A stretch of DNA of 64,000 bases from Gemmatimonas phototrophica (lineage in GTDB: Bacteria > Gemmatimonadota > Gemmatimonadetes > Gemmatimonadales > Gemmatimonadaceae). A program made the translations under genes and the position numbers. Positions 7,897-20,486 of the stretch are shown here, one piece after another. Each line of letters begins with the position of its first letter. Positions within the stretch are counted from its first letter, which is position 1. The notes below the pieces were generated by a model. It saw nothing but the letters and a program-made list of their open reading frames with translations. It had not been told where the DNA came from and did not search any database. Location: NCBI GenBank assembly GCA_945869195.1, contig CAMBNV010000006.1:1-64000 (forward strand), in the 5' to 3' direction.

Positions 7897-9910
7897 CCAT
7901 CGCCGCCTTGATGTCGAAGAGCTCATCGCGGAGGCGCGCTGCCGTCTCAAAGTCGAGGTCCTTCGCCGCCGTCCGCATCTCCCCTTCGAGCCGCTGCACG
8001 AGGGCCGGGAGATCATCAGTCCCATAGGTACGTTGGGCCTCGGCCACCTTTTTCTGCTTCTTCCCGTGCGTCCGTGCGGCGTCTCGCTGGTCCGTCCCGT
8101 CGCGTGCGTCGGCCACGCGTGTCATAATGCGCACCTGATCGTGGCTCTTGATCACGCCGGTCGGTACGATCCCGTGCGCGATGTTGTGCGCCTCTTGCGT
8201 TCGGCGGCGGCGGTCGGTCTCGTCGAGACAGCGCTGCATCGACCCGGTGATCCGGTCAGCGTAGAAAATCGCCCGACCGTCGATATGTCGGGCGGCGCGG
8301 CCTACCGTCTGAATAAGTGAGCGATCCGACCGCAGAAAGCCCTCCTGGTCGGCATCGAGGATCGCGACGAGCGACACTTCGGGCAGGTCGAGCCCCTCGC
8401 GCAGCAGGTTGATGCCGATGAGCACGTCGAACTCACCGAGGCGCAATCCGCGAATGATTTCCATTCGTTCGATCGCGTCGATATCCGCATGCATGTAGCG
8501 CGCGCGGACGCCCACCTGAGAGAGGTAGTCGCTGAGATCCTCTGACATCCGTTTGGTGAGCGTGGTGACGAGGACCCGTTCACCCCGCCGTTCCCGCAGG
8601 CGGATCTCGTGCAACAGGTCGTCGACCTGCCCCGTCACCGGGCGGATCTCGATCACGGGATCGAGCAGGCCGGTCGGGCGGATCACCTGTTCAACCACGA
8701 CGCCGTCGGAGAGTTTGAGTTCGAGGTCGCCCGGCGTCGCCGAGACGTTGACGGCGCACGGCGTGAGCGAGAGGAACTCATCGAACATCAGCGGCCGATT
8801 GTCGAGCGCACTCGGCAGCCGAAACCCGTACTCGACGAGCGTGGTTTTGCGGGACCGGTCCCCGTTGAACATCCCGCCGATCTGCGGCAGCGTCACGTGC
8901 GACTCATCCACGACGACGAGGAAGTCCTTCGGAAAATAGTCGAAAAGACAGGCGGGCCGATCGCCCGACTTCCGCCCGGCCAGGACCCGAGAATAGTTCT
9001 CGATGCCGGGGCAGGTGCCGATTTCGAGCATCATCTCGATGTCGAAATTCGTGCGCGACTCGAGGCGCTGCGCTTCGAGCAGCTTGTTCGCGCCTTTGAG
9101 CACGGCCAGCCGCTCGATGAGCTCGACGCGGATCTCCTTCACCGCCCGTTCCAGTGACGGACGCGTCGTCACAAAATGTTTGGCCGGGTAGATCGCCGTG
9201 CTCGACAACGTCGCGATCGTTTTGCCGCTCAGCGGGTCGATCTTCGTGATTCGCTCGATCTCATCGCCGAACATCTCGATCCGGACCGCCTGCTCCTCGT
9301 ATGCAGGAAAGATCTCCACCGTATCACCGCGCACTCGGAAGGTGCTACGCTCAAAGGCGACGTCATTGCGGCCGTACTGAATCCGCACCAGCGCCTTGAG
9401 GATGTCATCGCGGGCGATCGCCTGTCCGACCTCCAGCGTCACCATCGAGGCGCGATAGGTCGCGGGGTCGCCGAGGCCGTAGATCGCCGAGACGGTGGCG
9501 ACGATGATGACGTCGGCGCGCTCCATCAACGACGAGGTCGCGCGGAGCCGCAGGCGGTCGATATCCTCGTTGATTGAGGCGTCTTTCTCGATGAAGGTAT
9601 CCGAGGACGGCACATACGCCTCGGGCTGATAGTAGTCGTAGTACGAGATGAAGTACTCGACCGCATTATGCGGGAAGAACCCCTTCAACTCCCCGTACAG
9701 TTGGGCCGCGAGCGTCTTGTTGTGCGAAAGCACGAGCGCCGGCTTGCCGTAGTGCGCGATGACATTGGCCATGGTCATCGTCTTCCCCGATCCCGTCACG
9801 CCGAGCAGCGTCTGGAATCGGTCGCCACGTGCGAGCCCGGCCGTGAGCTCAGCGATGGCGCGCGGCTGGTCGCCTGCGGGGGAGAACGGCGCCTCAAGCT
9901 GGAACACCAA
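7859..9910 (-). CDS. uvrB: UvrB, excinuclease ABC subunit B
   Basis: 683 residues. Opens [17 protein letters not shown]; Walker A GVTGSGKT (about 38-45), damage-sensing beta-hairpin region [21 protein letters not shown], Walker B VVDESH, helicase motifs V/VI ([26 protein letters not shown]) and a C-terminal UVR domain (about 640-670) that contacts UvrC. The first codon could be TTG 9910 or GTG 9907; neither has a clear ribosome-binding site. It acts after UvrA to verify lesions in nucleotide excision repair. Confidence 0.97.
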   Translation of the reverse strand: MVFQLEAPFSPAGDQPRAIAELTAGLARGDRFQTLLGVTGSGKTMTMANVIAHYGKPALVLSHNKTLAAQLYGELKGFFPHNAVEYFISYYDYYQPEAYVPSSDTFIEKDASINEDIDRLRLRATSSLMERADVIIVATVSAIYGLGDPATYRASMVTLEVGQAIARDDILKALVRIQYGRNDVAFERSTFRVRGDTVEIFPAYEEQAVRIEMFGDEIERITKIDPLSGKTIATLSSTAIYPAKHFVTTRPSLERAVKEIRVELIERLAVLKGANKLLEAQRLESRTNFDIEMMLEIGTCPGIENYSRVLAGRKSGDRPACLFDYFPKDFLVVVDESHVTLPQIGGMFNGDRSRKTTLVEYGFRLPSALDNRPLMFDEFLSLTPCAVNVSATPGDLELKLSDGVVVEQVIRPTGLLDPVIEIRPVTGQVDDLLHEIRLRERRGERVLVTTLTKRMSEDLSDYLSQVGVRARYMHADIDAIERMEIIRGLRLGEFDVLIGINLLREGLDLPEVSLVAILDADQEGFLRSDRSLIQTVGRAARHIDGRAIFYADRITGSMQRCLDETDRRRRTQEAHNIAHGIVPTGVIKSHDQVRIMTRVADARDGTDQRDAARTHGKKQKKVAEAQRTYGTDDLPALVQRLEGEMRTAAKDLDFETAARLRDELFDIKAAMGDGGARGARARR

Positions 9911-9913
9911 GGG

Positions 9914-10363
9914 TCAGCCGCCCAGGCCCGGTACAAGCGCACGCTGCCACGGGATTCCCGCCAGGAGCAGCAGCAGCGTGACAGTCGTGAACACCAGGAG
10001 CTTGCGATGCCGTCTCACATCATCCGGCGCGTTCTTCGCGACGATGCTCCCGATCGTCATGACCGCGACCGCAATCACCATCAGCGTTGGGTGCTCGGCG
10101 ATGAAGAACCGCACGGCCCCGTCCGCCATCGTCGCCTGCATGTCGGTCATCGCGGTGCGGACCAGGGGGCTGATCACGAACAAGACCAGGCCCGTGAGCA
10201 GCTGCACGTGGAGCAACGCCATGAAGATGACGCCGAGGCGGCGCGCCGCAGCGTACGGGCGGCGGCCCGTCAACCCCTGCCCCGCCTTGACGATCGCGAG
10301 GACACCCACGACGAGGATCAGCCAGCGCAGTGCGTTATGCGTCAGAAGGAGTGCGGGATACAT
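9914..10363 (-). CDS. Small integral membrane protein, function unknown
   Basis: 149 residues from ATG 10363. Four hydrophobic helices (about 9-27, 44-66, 88-108, 120-138) in a short protein with conserved-looking His residues (HNALRW, LHVQLLTG), and a C-terminal GIPWQRALVPGLGG. The layout resembles small cytochrome-b-like or SirB-like four-helix membrane proteins, but no haem assignment can be made. It ends 4 bp before uvrB and may be co-transcribed with it. Confidence 0.7.
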   Translation of the reverse strand: MYPALLLTHNALRWLILVVGVLAIVKAGQGLTGRRPYAAARRLGVIFMALLHVQLLTGLVLFVISPLVRTAMTDMQATMADGAVRFFIAEHPTLMVIAVAVMTIGSIVAKNAPDDVRRHRKLLVFTTVTLLLLLAGIPWQRALVPGLGG

Positions 10364-10476
10364 GGGCAAGGAGGCGGATGAGGGGACTGAGGCGACGAAC
10401 CGAGCGCGCCCGGTGGACGCGGACCAAAGACACTCTGACGTCTACGCTCTACTGTCTGCTTTCTGCTCCCTCCAAT

Positions 10477-12708
10477 CTAAGCCTCGTCCCCACTCAGACG
10501 CTCTCGACGCCCCACTTCGCTGACCCCCTTCACGCGGCGCGCCGCCTTGATGATCTTCTCGAGGTGCGCCAGGTTCTCGACTTCCACCAGCGCTCCCCCG
10601 GCGACACGCCCATCGGTGGTCTTGAGCTCCAGCGACCGGATGTCGGTCCCAGTCCCGCTGACGGCTGCCGCGAGGTCGGCGTATAGACCGCGCCGGTCAT
10701 TCCCTTCGATCGCGAGCCAAACAACGAAGCGCTCACCCGCGATCTCTTGCCAGGCGATCTCGAGGCGCCGTTCCGGCTCGTGGCCGAGATGCAGGAGATT
10801 GGGACAGTCGTGCCGGTGAATGCTCACCCCCCGCCCACGCGTCACGTAGCCGACCACCGTGTCGCCGGGGACGGGTTGGCAGCACTGGGCGTAGCGCACC
10901 AAGAGCCCATCGACTCCCTGAATGCGCAACCCGCGCGACGTCCCCGGTCGCCGCATACGATCGAGCAGGCGCTCGAGTACGCTCGGCCTGAGCGCCGTCT
11001 TCGGTGAGTCCTCAAGTTCAGGGAAGATCGCTTTCAGGAGCTGCGTGACTGTGATGTCACCCTGACCAATGCTCGCCCTGAGATGGTCGATGTCGTTGAG
11101 CGAGAGCGCCTCGGCGCCTCGCGCCAGCTCCGCATCGGTGAGCAGTGCGTGGCGACGGCGACGGAGCTCTCGGTCAAGGATTTCCTGTCCGACCGCGACG
11201 AAGGTCTTCTCTTCTTCATGGCGCAGCCATTGCCGAATCCGTTGCCGCGCGCGGCCCGTCCGCACATGCGCCAGCCAGTCGCGGCTCGGTCGCGCGGTCG
11301 CCGACCGGATGATCTCGACCGTCTCGGAGTTGCGCAGTTCCCGCGAGAGCGGGACAATCCGTCCGTTGACTCGCGCGCCCTGCGTGTGCAGACCGACTTC
11401 CGTATGCACGGCGAACGAAAAGTCGATTGGCGTTGCTCCCTTGGGCAACTGGATCACATCGCCATTCGGGGTGAAAACGAAGATCTCGTCCTGATAGAGG
11501 TCGAGTTTGAGAAACTCGAGGAACTGATCTGGGGTGTCGGCATCGAGCTGCAGCTCGAGCACCTGACGAAACCAGGACAGCTGCCGGTCGAGATCGCCCT
11601 TGCTCCCCTTCTCACTTCCCTTGTACCGCCAGTGCGCCGCGATGCCGTACTCCGCCGTTCGGTGCTGCTCGCGCGTACGAATCTGGATCTCAAAAAGCGT
11701 CCCGCGCGGGCCGAAAATCGTCGTGTGGAGCGACTGGTAGCCATTTGACTTGGGGCTCGCGATGTAGTCCTTGATACGCTCCTGTAGCGGCGTCCACGCA
11801 CCGTGAATGACCCCGAGCGCATGGTAGCACTCCGAGACATTCTCGACGAGCACGCGGATCGCGTACAGATCGTAGATCTCGTCGTACGGTTTGTCCCGCC
11901 TCGCCATCTTCTTCTGGATCGACCAGAGATGCTTGGGACGTCCGCTCACCTCGTGCACGATCACGCCGGAGTCCTTCAGCTTGGTCTCGAGGGGCGTAAT
12001 CATCCCCTCAATCAACGCATCGCGGTCACCGCGCTTATCGGCGAGGAGCGTCGCGAGAGCGCGATACTCCTCCGGCTCGAGCCACTGAAAGGCGAGATCT
12101 TCGAGCTCGGCCTTCATCGACGAGAGCCCGAATCGATACGCCATCGGCGCGTAAAGGTCGCGCGTCTCGAGCGCGATGCGCCGCCGCTTCTCCTCCGGCA
12201 TCCACTCGAGCGTCCGCATGTTGTGCAGACGGTCGGCGAGCTTCACGAGGATCACGCGCGCATCCTTCGCGACCGAGAGCAGGAGCTTGCGATAGCTCTC
12301 CACCTGGCGCTCCTCGCGCGACGCCAGCGGGAGGTGACCGATCTTGGTGAGGCCGTCGACGATCTGCGCGATCTCGCGCCCGAATTCGCGCTCGACGTCT
12401 TCCACCGTGAACACCGAGTCTTCGACGACGTCGTGAATCAGTCCGCTCGCCACGGTCACACTGTCGAGATGCAGCTCGGCGAGGATCTTCGCCACCTCCA
12501 CGCAGTGCGTGACATACGGATCGCCGTTCCGGCGCGTCTGCCCGGCATGCGCCTTTTCGCTGAACAGATAGGCGCGCGCGAGCAGCTCAGCGTCGAGCCG
12601 CTCGGGGAGCGGCTCGTCCGCGAGGTCCCAGCCGGGAATGATGTCGGTAAGGACTAGCGCGCTCAGGCTCGGCTCCGGGATTGGGGCCCGCGAGGACGGG
12701 CCCGACAA
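10477..12708 (-). CDS. Bifunctional (p)ppGpp synthetase/hydrolase, RelA/SpoT homologue
   Basis: 743 residues in long-RSH order: HD hydrolase domain (His about 68, HD at 92-93, ED at 96-97: IHDVVEDS); synthetase domain with a basic RIKDYIA motif, as in bifunctional enzymes, and NGYQSLHTT; TGS domain (VFTPNGDVIQLPKGATPIDFSFAVH); a zinc-finger-like region (YAQCCQPVPGD); and a C-terminal ACT domain. Both catalytic sites look intact, so it probably makes and degrades (p)ppGpp. The first codon is TTG 12708 with no clear ribosome-binding site. No ATG or GTG lies in frame before the HD domain, so the exact start is uncertain. Confidence 0.94.
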   Translation of the reverse strand: MSGPSSRAPIPEPSLSALVLTDIIPGWDLADEPLPERLDAELLARAYLFSEKAHAGQTRRNGDPYVTHCVEVAKILAELHLDSVTVASGLIHDVVEDSVFTVEDVEREFGREIAQIVDGLTKIGHLPLASREERQVESYRKLLLSVAKDARVILVKLADRLHNMRTLEWMPEEKRRRIALETRDLYAPMAYRFGLSSMKAELEDLAFQWLEPEEYRALATLLADKRGDRDALIEGMITPLETKLKDSGVIVHEVSGRPKHLWSIQKKMARRDKPYDEIYDLYAIRVLVENVSECYHALGVIHGAWTPLQERIKDYIASPKSNGYQSLHTTIFGPRGTLFEIQIRTREQHRTAEYGIAAHWRYKGSEKGSKGDLDRQLSWFRQVLELQLDADTPDQFLEFLKLDLYQDEIFVFTPNGDVIQLPKGATPIDFSFAVHTEVGLHTQGARVNGRIVPLSRELRNSETVEIIRSATARPSRDWLAHVRTGRARQRIRQWLRHEEEKTFVAVGQEILDRELRRRRHALLTDAELARGAEALSLNDIDHLRASIGQGDITVTQLLKAIFPELEDSPKTALRPSVLERLLDRMRRPGTSRGLRIQGVDGLLVRYAQCCQPVPGDTVVGYVTRGRGVSIHRHDCPNLLHLGHEPERRLEIAWQEIAGERFVVWLAIEGNDRRGLYADLAAAVSGTGTDIRSLELKTTDGRVAGGALVEVENLAHLEKIIKAARRVKGVSEVGRRERLSGDEA

Positions 12709-12710
12709 TC

Positions 12711-12741
12711 GTTATATCGCCGGACGCGCGGCACGGGTCAA
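12711..12741 (-). promoter_or_regulatory. Possible sigma-70 promoter before relA/spoT
   Basis: TTGACC (12736-12741) and TATAAC (12711-12716) on the minus strand with a 19-nt spacer, slightly long. Transcription would begin almost at the TTG start codon, so either the promoter or the start assignment may be wrong. Confidence 0.3.
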
Positions 12742-12802
12742 GCGCGAGCGAGCGGCGCGGCTTGGCCGCGGCGCGACTAATGGACGCGCCCAGCCTTCGC
12801 AC

Positions 12803-13483
12803 TTAGAGCAGCCCAGTCTCGGCGAACGAGACGAACCGGCCGCGTCCGATCACCACATGATCCTGGATCGGAATGTCAAGCAACCGGCCGGCGGCCACCA
12901 GCTGCGCCGTGATCGTGCGATCGTCCGCGCTCGGGGTTGGATCGCCCGAGGGATGGTTATGCACGAGCACCAGACTGGCGGCGCGCTCCGCGATCGCCTC
13001 GCGAAAGACCTCACGGGGATGCACCAGCGAGGAGTTCAAGATGCCCCGGCTCACCAGGACGTCACGCTCCAAGCGGTGTTGCGCGTCGAGGACCGCAACA
13101 TGGAACTCTTCGACCGTCAGCCCCTCGAGCCGAGGCGCGTAGAACCGCCAGACGTCGCGCGGGCCACGCATCGGGGCGCCCTCGTCCGCTCCCTCGGCGG
13201 CCCGTCGACGCCCGAGTTCGAGAGCCGCCTGGATCGCGAGGGCTCGGACTTCGCCAAGCCCCGGGTGATCGGTCAGTGTGGCCAGGGGCAGCTGTCCGAG
13301 CCGCCGTAGCGATCCGCCGGCACGCGAAATTACAGCCGCCGCGATCTCCGTCGCGCTACGCCCGGGTGCGCTGGTGCCGAACACGAGGCCCAAGAGTTCG
13401 CTGGTCGTGAGCGCGGACGGGCCAAGGGCGCGCAGGCGTTCTCGCGGGCGGTCGGCCGCGGGGAGATCGAGGACGGAGGGCAC
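12803..13483 (-). CDS. radC: RadC-family JAB1/MPN protein
   Basis: 226 residues from GTG 13483 (a TTG at 13498 is possible but less likely). The N-terminal helix-hairpin-helix part (about 10-80: LPAADRPRERLRALGPSAL, ELLGLVFGTSAPGRS) is followed by the JAMM metal motif HNHPSGDPTPSADD (about 170-183) and a closing HVVIGRGRFVSFAETGLL. Bacterial RadC proteins carry an intact metalloprotease-like site, but their role is unsettled; the old DNA-repair name is doubtful. Confidence 0.93.
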   Translation of the reverse strand: MPSVLDLPAADRPRERLRALGPSALTTSELLGLVFGTSAPGRSATEIAAAVISRAGGSLRRLGQLPLATLTDHPGLGEVRALAIQAALELGRRRAAEGADEGAPMRGPRDVWRFYAPRLEGLTVEEFHVAVLDAQHRLERDVLVSRGILNSSLVHPREVFREAIAERAASLVLVHNHPSGDPTPSADDRTITAQLVAAGRLLDIPIQDHVVIGRGRFVSFAETGLL

Positions 13484-13529
13484 GCGGCGACAATACAACA
13501 GTCGCCGTCCCGGTTAGGCACCAAACGAC

Positions 13530-13567
13530 TGCGCCCGCATCCCCAGGACTCCGGGACCGCGGGCGCA
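13530..13567 (-). terminator. Candidate terminator after secA
   Basis: 9-bp perfect arms TGCGCCCGC (13530-13538) and GCGGGCGCA (13559-13567) with a 20-nt loop, about 37 bp past the secA stop. No clear T-run, so this is tentative. Confidence 0.4.
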
Positions 13568-13603
13568 CTCGTTCATCATGCCTGCCGTCGGCGGAGCACT
13601 CGC

Positions 13604-16834
<3,231 letters not shown>

Positions 16835-16848
16835 CCGATATTCACTCG

Positions 16849-17439
16849 TTAGGTGGTGCGATACAGTCCGTTGGCCGCGATGTACGCGGCGATGTCGTCC
16901 GTCACGAATCCCCGCAGCGACTGCTCTGCACGCACCCGGGCGCGAATCTCCGTGGCCGAGATGTCGATCCGGCGCGTGGACATCCGCTCCAGGTGGACGC
17001 CCTCCGGTAGCGGCCCCCCCATCCCCTCCCCGATCCCGCGCGTCATCACCATCAGGCGTGACAACCGCGAGAGTTCGACGGGCTCACGCCAGTGTGGCAA
17101 GGTGGCTGCAGTGTCCTCACCCATAAGAAAGGTGAGCTCGGCCGCTGGGTGGGCCGCCCGGTACGACCGGACGGTGTCGATCGAGAAAGATAACCCGTCG
17201 CGCTCGGTCTCGATGGGATCGACCGCCAGCTGCGGATCGCGACCGGCGAGCAGGTGCACCATCGCGATCCGGTGCTCTATCGACGCGCTGTCCACTAGGG
17301 CTTTGAGCGGCTGTCGTCCCGCCGGGATCAGCACGACCCGATCGAGGTTGAGATGCTCGATCGCACTCAGCGCCAGATGCAGATGGCCGAGGTGCGGAGG
17401 GTCGAAGGTCCCGCCGAGCAGACCGAGGCGTTCGGGCAC
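16849..17439 (-). CDS. nadD: Nicotinate-nucleotide adenylyltransferase
   Basis: 196 residues from GTG. Nucleotidyltransferase motif GGTFDPPHLGHLHLA (about 8-22), then VVLIPAGRQPLK and a C-terminal ISATEIRARVRAEQSLRGFV, the second ATP-binding signature. It converts nicotinate mononucleotide and ATP to deamido-NAD. It lies 10 bp after bamD and 14 bp before secA. Confidence 0.95.
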   Translation of the reverse strand: MPERLGLLGGTFDPPHLGHLHLALSAIEHLNLDRVVLIPAGRQPLKALVDSASIEHRIAMVHLLAGRDPQLAVDPIETERDGLSFSIDTVRSYRAAHPAAELTFLMGEDTAATLPHWREPVELSRLSRLMVMTRGIGEGMGGPLPEGVHLERMSTRRIDISATEIRARVRAEQSLRGFVTDDIAAYIAANGLYRTT

Positions 17440-17449
17440 GGCCGTCGCC

Positions 17450-18226
17450 TTAGGGGAGGGCGGCGGTCATCGAGGTGCTGTCACTCGTCGGGAGGAGACA
17501 GGTCGTCATCACCTCGCGATCAGTCGGGAAGGCCGCGCGGAGCGCGTCGCACATTTCCGCCGCGTCCTCCTTGTAGTTCAGGAGCGGCTGCCGATAGATC
17601 TCGACCATGCGGAGCATCGCCTGTCGCGCCTTGTCCGACGTCGGCCAGTTGCGGACCACGTCCTTGAAGTACAGGATCGCCGAGTCGAAGGCCTTGCGCC
17701 GCATGTAATGCGACCCCGTCTCGTAGTCCTTCGCCGCGAACTGCTCGTCGAGGCGCTGCAGTTCGTTCGTCGCCGTGTCAAGGAGCGTCGAGTTGGGGTA
17801 CACGCCCTGCAAGAGGCGGAACTGAGTCTGCGCAAGGAGCCCGTACTGCGGATCGAGGCTTGCCTCCTTCCACAGGCTCCCGTAGGCGCGGCCCGAGGCC
17901 AGCAGCGCGTCGTCGGCGAGCGAATCGTCGGGCAGCGTTTCCGTCAGTCGGATAAAGGCCTGTGCCGCAAGCAGGCGCTCGTCCCGTGCGAGCCGCGCCT
18001 TGCCCAGATACCACTGCGCGAGCGGAAGCAAGGTGTCGCGCGTTGGCAGGTCGAGCGTCAAGCGCTCGAACGCCAGGGCGGCATCGTTCCATTTCTTCTC
18101 GCGAAACTTTGCCATTCCCGCCGTATACAGCTCCGTCGAGGTGGGATAGTCGCGCACGCTGAAGGAAGCAAAACATCCGGTCGCCGCGCACGCGACCAGG
18201 AGGACCAGTAGGCTCTGACGTCGCAT
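17450..18226 (-). CDS. bamD: BamD-like outer-membrane assembly lipoprotein
   Basis: 258 residues. Type II signal peptide with a lipobox ending at Cys18 (ACAATGC), then TPR-like repeats (about 30-235; AGMAKFREKKWNDAALAFERLTLDLP, AQAFIRLTETLPDDSLADDAL, YETGSHYMRRKAFDSAILYFKDVVRNWP). This matches BamD/YfiO: a periplasm-facing lipoprotein that works with BamA to insert outer-membrane beta-barrels. The ATG overlaps the stop of the upstream UDP-glucuronate decarboxylase gene (TAATG). BamA is not in the window. Confidence 0.88.
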   Translation of the reverse strand: MRRQSLLVLLVACAATGCFASFSVRDYPTSTELYTAGMAKFREKKWNDAALAFERLTLDLPTRDTLLPLAQWYLGKARLARDERLLAAQAFIRLTETLPDDSLADDALLASGRAYGSLWKEASLDPQYGLLAQTQFRLLQGVYPNSTLLDTATNELQRLDEQFAAKDYETGSHYMRRKAFDSAILYFKDVVRNWPTSDKARQAMLRMVEIYRQPLLNYKEDAAEMCDALRAAFPTDREVMTTCLLPTSDSTSMTAALP

Positions 18227-19182
18227 TAGGTAGGGGGCTGCATCCGCGCGGACCCGTCGAGTCCGCGGAAATATTCAATGGTCTGCACGAGGCCCTCGCG
18301 CAGTTGGATCGATGGCTCCCACCCGAGCAATGTGCGCGCCCGGGTGATGTCGGGCTGTCGCACCCTGGGATCGTCGGCCGGGAGCGGATGTGACCTGATA
18401 ACCGAACGAGAGCCGGTGAGTTCCAACACCAGCTCCGCCAACTGTCGGACCGTGAACTCGTTGGGGTTCCCGATGTTCACCGGCATCTGCTCACCACTCT
18501 GGAAGAGACGATAGATCCCCTCCACCTCGTCTGAAACATAGCAAAATGACCGCGACTGCGATCCGTCGCCGTAGATCGAGATCGGCTCGCCGCCGAGGGC
18601 CTGGACGATGAAGTTCGAGACAACGCGCCCGTCACCCGGCCGCATCCGGGTGCCGTAGGTGTTGAAGATCCGCACGATCCGCGTGTCGACCCCATGCGCC
18701 CGCTGGTACGCCATCGTCATCGCCTCGGCGAAGCGCTTGGCCTCGTCGTAACAGCCGCGCGGACCAATCGGGTTCACGTTGCCCCAGTAACTCTCGGGCT
18801 GTGGATGCACGAGCGGGTCGCCGTAGACCTCGGAGGTCGACGCGAGGAGGAACCGCGCCTTTTTGGCGAGCGCGATCCCCAGCGCATTGTGCGTGCCGAG
18901 CGACCCGACCTTGAGGGTCTGGATCGGCATCTCGAGGTAGTCGACCGGGCTCGCGGGTGAGGCAAAGTGGAGCACGCCGTCCAGCGGACCGTCGACGAAT
19001 GTGTGCTCGGAGATGCTATGCCGAACGAAGGTGAATCGCTCGTCTCCCGTTAAGTGCGCGATATTGTCAGCGTGGCCGGTGAGGAAGTTGTCGAGTCCGA
19101 CCACTGAGTGCCCGTCCGCGAGGAAGCGGTCGACCAGATGCGATCCGAGAAAGCCGGCGGCGCCGGTGATCAGAACCCTCAC
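18226..19182 (-). CDS. UDP-glucuronate decarboxylase (UDP-xylose synthase), extended SDR
   Basis: 318 residues from GTG (GTGA overlap with the dehydrogenase stop). NAD-binding [24 protein letters not shown] and [14 protein letters not shown] (YxxxK = YDEAK) are diagnostic of the UXS subgroup; then [22 protein letters not shown] and [14 protein letters not shown]. It converts UDP-glucuronate to UDP-xylose with tightly bound NAD. The directly upstream UDP-glucose dehydrogenase would supply its substrate. Confidence 0.92.
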   Translation of the reverse strand: MRVLITGAAGFLGSHLVDRFLADGHSVVGLDNFLTGHADNIAHLTGDERFTFVRHSISEHTFVDGPLDGVLHFASPASPVDYLEMPIQTLKVGSLGTHNALGIALAKKARFLLASTSEVYGDPLVHPQPESYWGNVNPIGPRGCYDEAKRFAEAMTMAYQRAHGVDTRIVRIFNTYGTRMRPGDGRVVSNFIVQALGGEPISIYGDGSQSRSFCYVSDEVEGIYRLFQSGEQMPVNIGNPNEFTVRQLAELVLELTGSRSVIRSHPLPADDPRVRQPDITRARTLLGWEPSIQLREGLVQTIEYFRGLDGSARMQPPT

Positions 19183-20486
19183 TCGCGTCCCCTGCCAAGC
19201 GAACGGTAGGTGAAGCCGAGCGCACGCATCTTTTCGGGGTCGTAGAGGTTTCTGCCATCGACGACCACCGGACGATTCAGCGCCGCCCTGATCCGCGCGA
19301 AGTCCGGGAAGCGGTACTCATTCCAGTCCGTGACGACCACGAGCGCGTCCGCGCCTGCGAGCGCGTCGTACCCCGTCGCGGCATACGCGATCCGGTTGCC
19401 AAGGCGACGCTGAGTCTCGGGGATCGCCGCCGGGTCATGCGCGACGACGGTCGCTCCCGCATGGACGAGCGCCTCGATCAACGTGAGTGAGGGCGACTCA
19501 CGCATGTCGTCGGTGTTCGCCTTGAACGCGAGCCCCCAGAGCGCGACGCGACGGCCGCGGAGCTCGCCACCCAGCGCCTCACGCACCTTGTCGAACAGCC
19601 GGTGTTTCTGGCGCTCGTTGGCGTCCTCGACCGCGCGCAGAATCCCCAACGGAGCCCCGCACTCCTCGGAGGTCCTCACGAGCGCCTTCACGTCTTTCGG
19701 GAAGCACGACCCGCCGTACCCCGGTCCCGGAAAGAGGAAGGCCGGACCGATCCGCGAGTCCGATCCGATCCCCTTGCGCACGAGGTCGACGTTCGCGCCG
19801 ACCTTCTCGCACAGGTTGGCGATCTCATTCATGAAGGAGATACGGGTGGCAAGCATCGCGTTCGCGGCGTACTTGGTCATCTCCGCCGATGGGATGTCCA
19901 TGAAGATGATCGGCTTGCCGGTGCGCACGAAGGGCGCGTAGAGCTCGCCCATCCGGTCGCGCGCGAAGTCGGCGTCCACGCCGATGACGACACGATCGGG
20001 CTTCATGAAGTCGTCGATCGCCGCTCCTTCCTTCAGGAACTCCGGATTGGAGCACATGTGGAACGGATGGGCGATAAGCGGACGGATCACCGCCGCGACC
20101 TTGTCGGCCGTACCAACGGGGACCGTCGACTTGGTGATGACGACGATCTCGCGGGTCGCGTGACGCCCGATCGAGTCGGCGACCGCGAGCACGTGCTTGA
20201 GGTCGGCGGACCCGTCCTCGTCCGGCGGCGTACCGACGGCGATGAAGATGACCTCGGCCCCCGCGATCGCGGCGCCGACGTCGGTCGTGAACGTCAGGCG
20301 ACCCGAGGCCTGATTGCGCTCGACGTATTCCTCGAGTCCCGGCTCGTAGATCGGCAGGACGTTCTGCTTGAGACCGTCGATCTTCGCCACGTCGAGGTCG
20401 GCGCACACGACGTCGTTGCCCGTCTCGGAGAGACAGGCGCCGACGACGAGTCCGACGTACCCGGTGCCGATGACGGTGATCTTCAC
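19179..20486 (-). CDS. ugd: UDP-glucose 6-dehydrogenase
   Basis: 435 residues from GTG. NAD-binding [39 protein letters not shown] and the catalytic Cys in [18 protein letters not shown] (about 250-268); the C-terminal NADP/UDP domain has [18 protein letters not shown]. It oxidises UDP-glucose to UDP-glucuronate. It is coupled on both sides by GTGA overlaps to the UDP-GlcNAc dehydrogenase upstream and UXS downstream. Confidence 0.95.
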   Translation of the reverse strand: MKITVIGTGYVGLVVGACLSETGNDVVCADLDVAKIDGLKQNVLPIYEPGLEEYVERNQASGRLTFTTDVGAAIAGAEVIFIAVGTPPDEDGSADLKHVLAVADSIGRHATREIVVITKSTVPVGTADKVAAVIRPLIAHPFHMCSNPEFLKEGAAIDDFMKPDRVVIGVDADFARDRMGELYAPFVRTGKPIIFMDIPSAEMTKYAANAMLATRISFMNEIANLCEKVGANVDLVRKGIGSDSRIGPAFLFPGPGYGGSCFPKDVKALVRTSEECGAPLGILRAVEDANERQKHRLFDKVREALGGELRGRRVALWGLAFKANTDDMRESPSLTLIEALVHAGATVVAHDPAAIPETQRRLGNRIAYAATGYDALAGADALVVVTDWNEYRFPDFARIRAALNRPVVVDGRNLYDPEKMRALGFTYRSLGRGRE

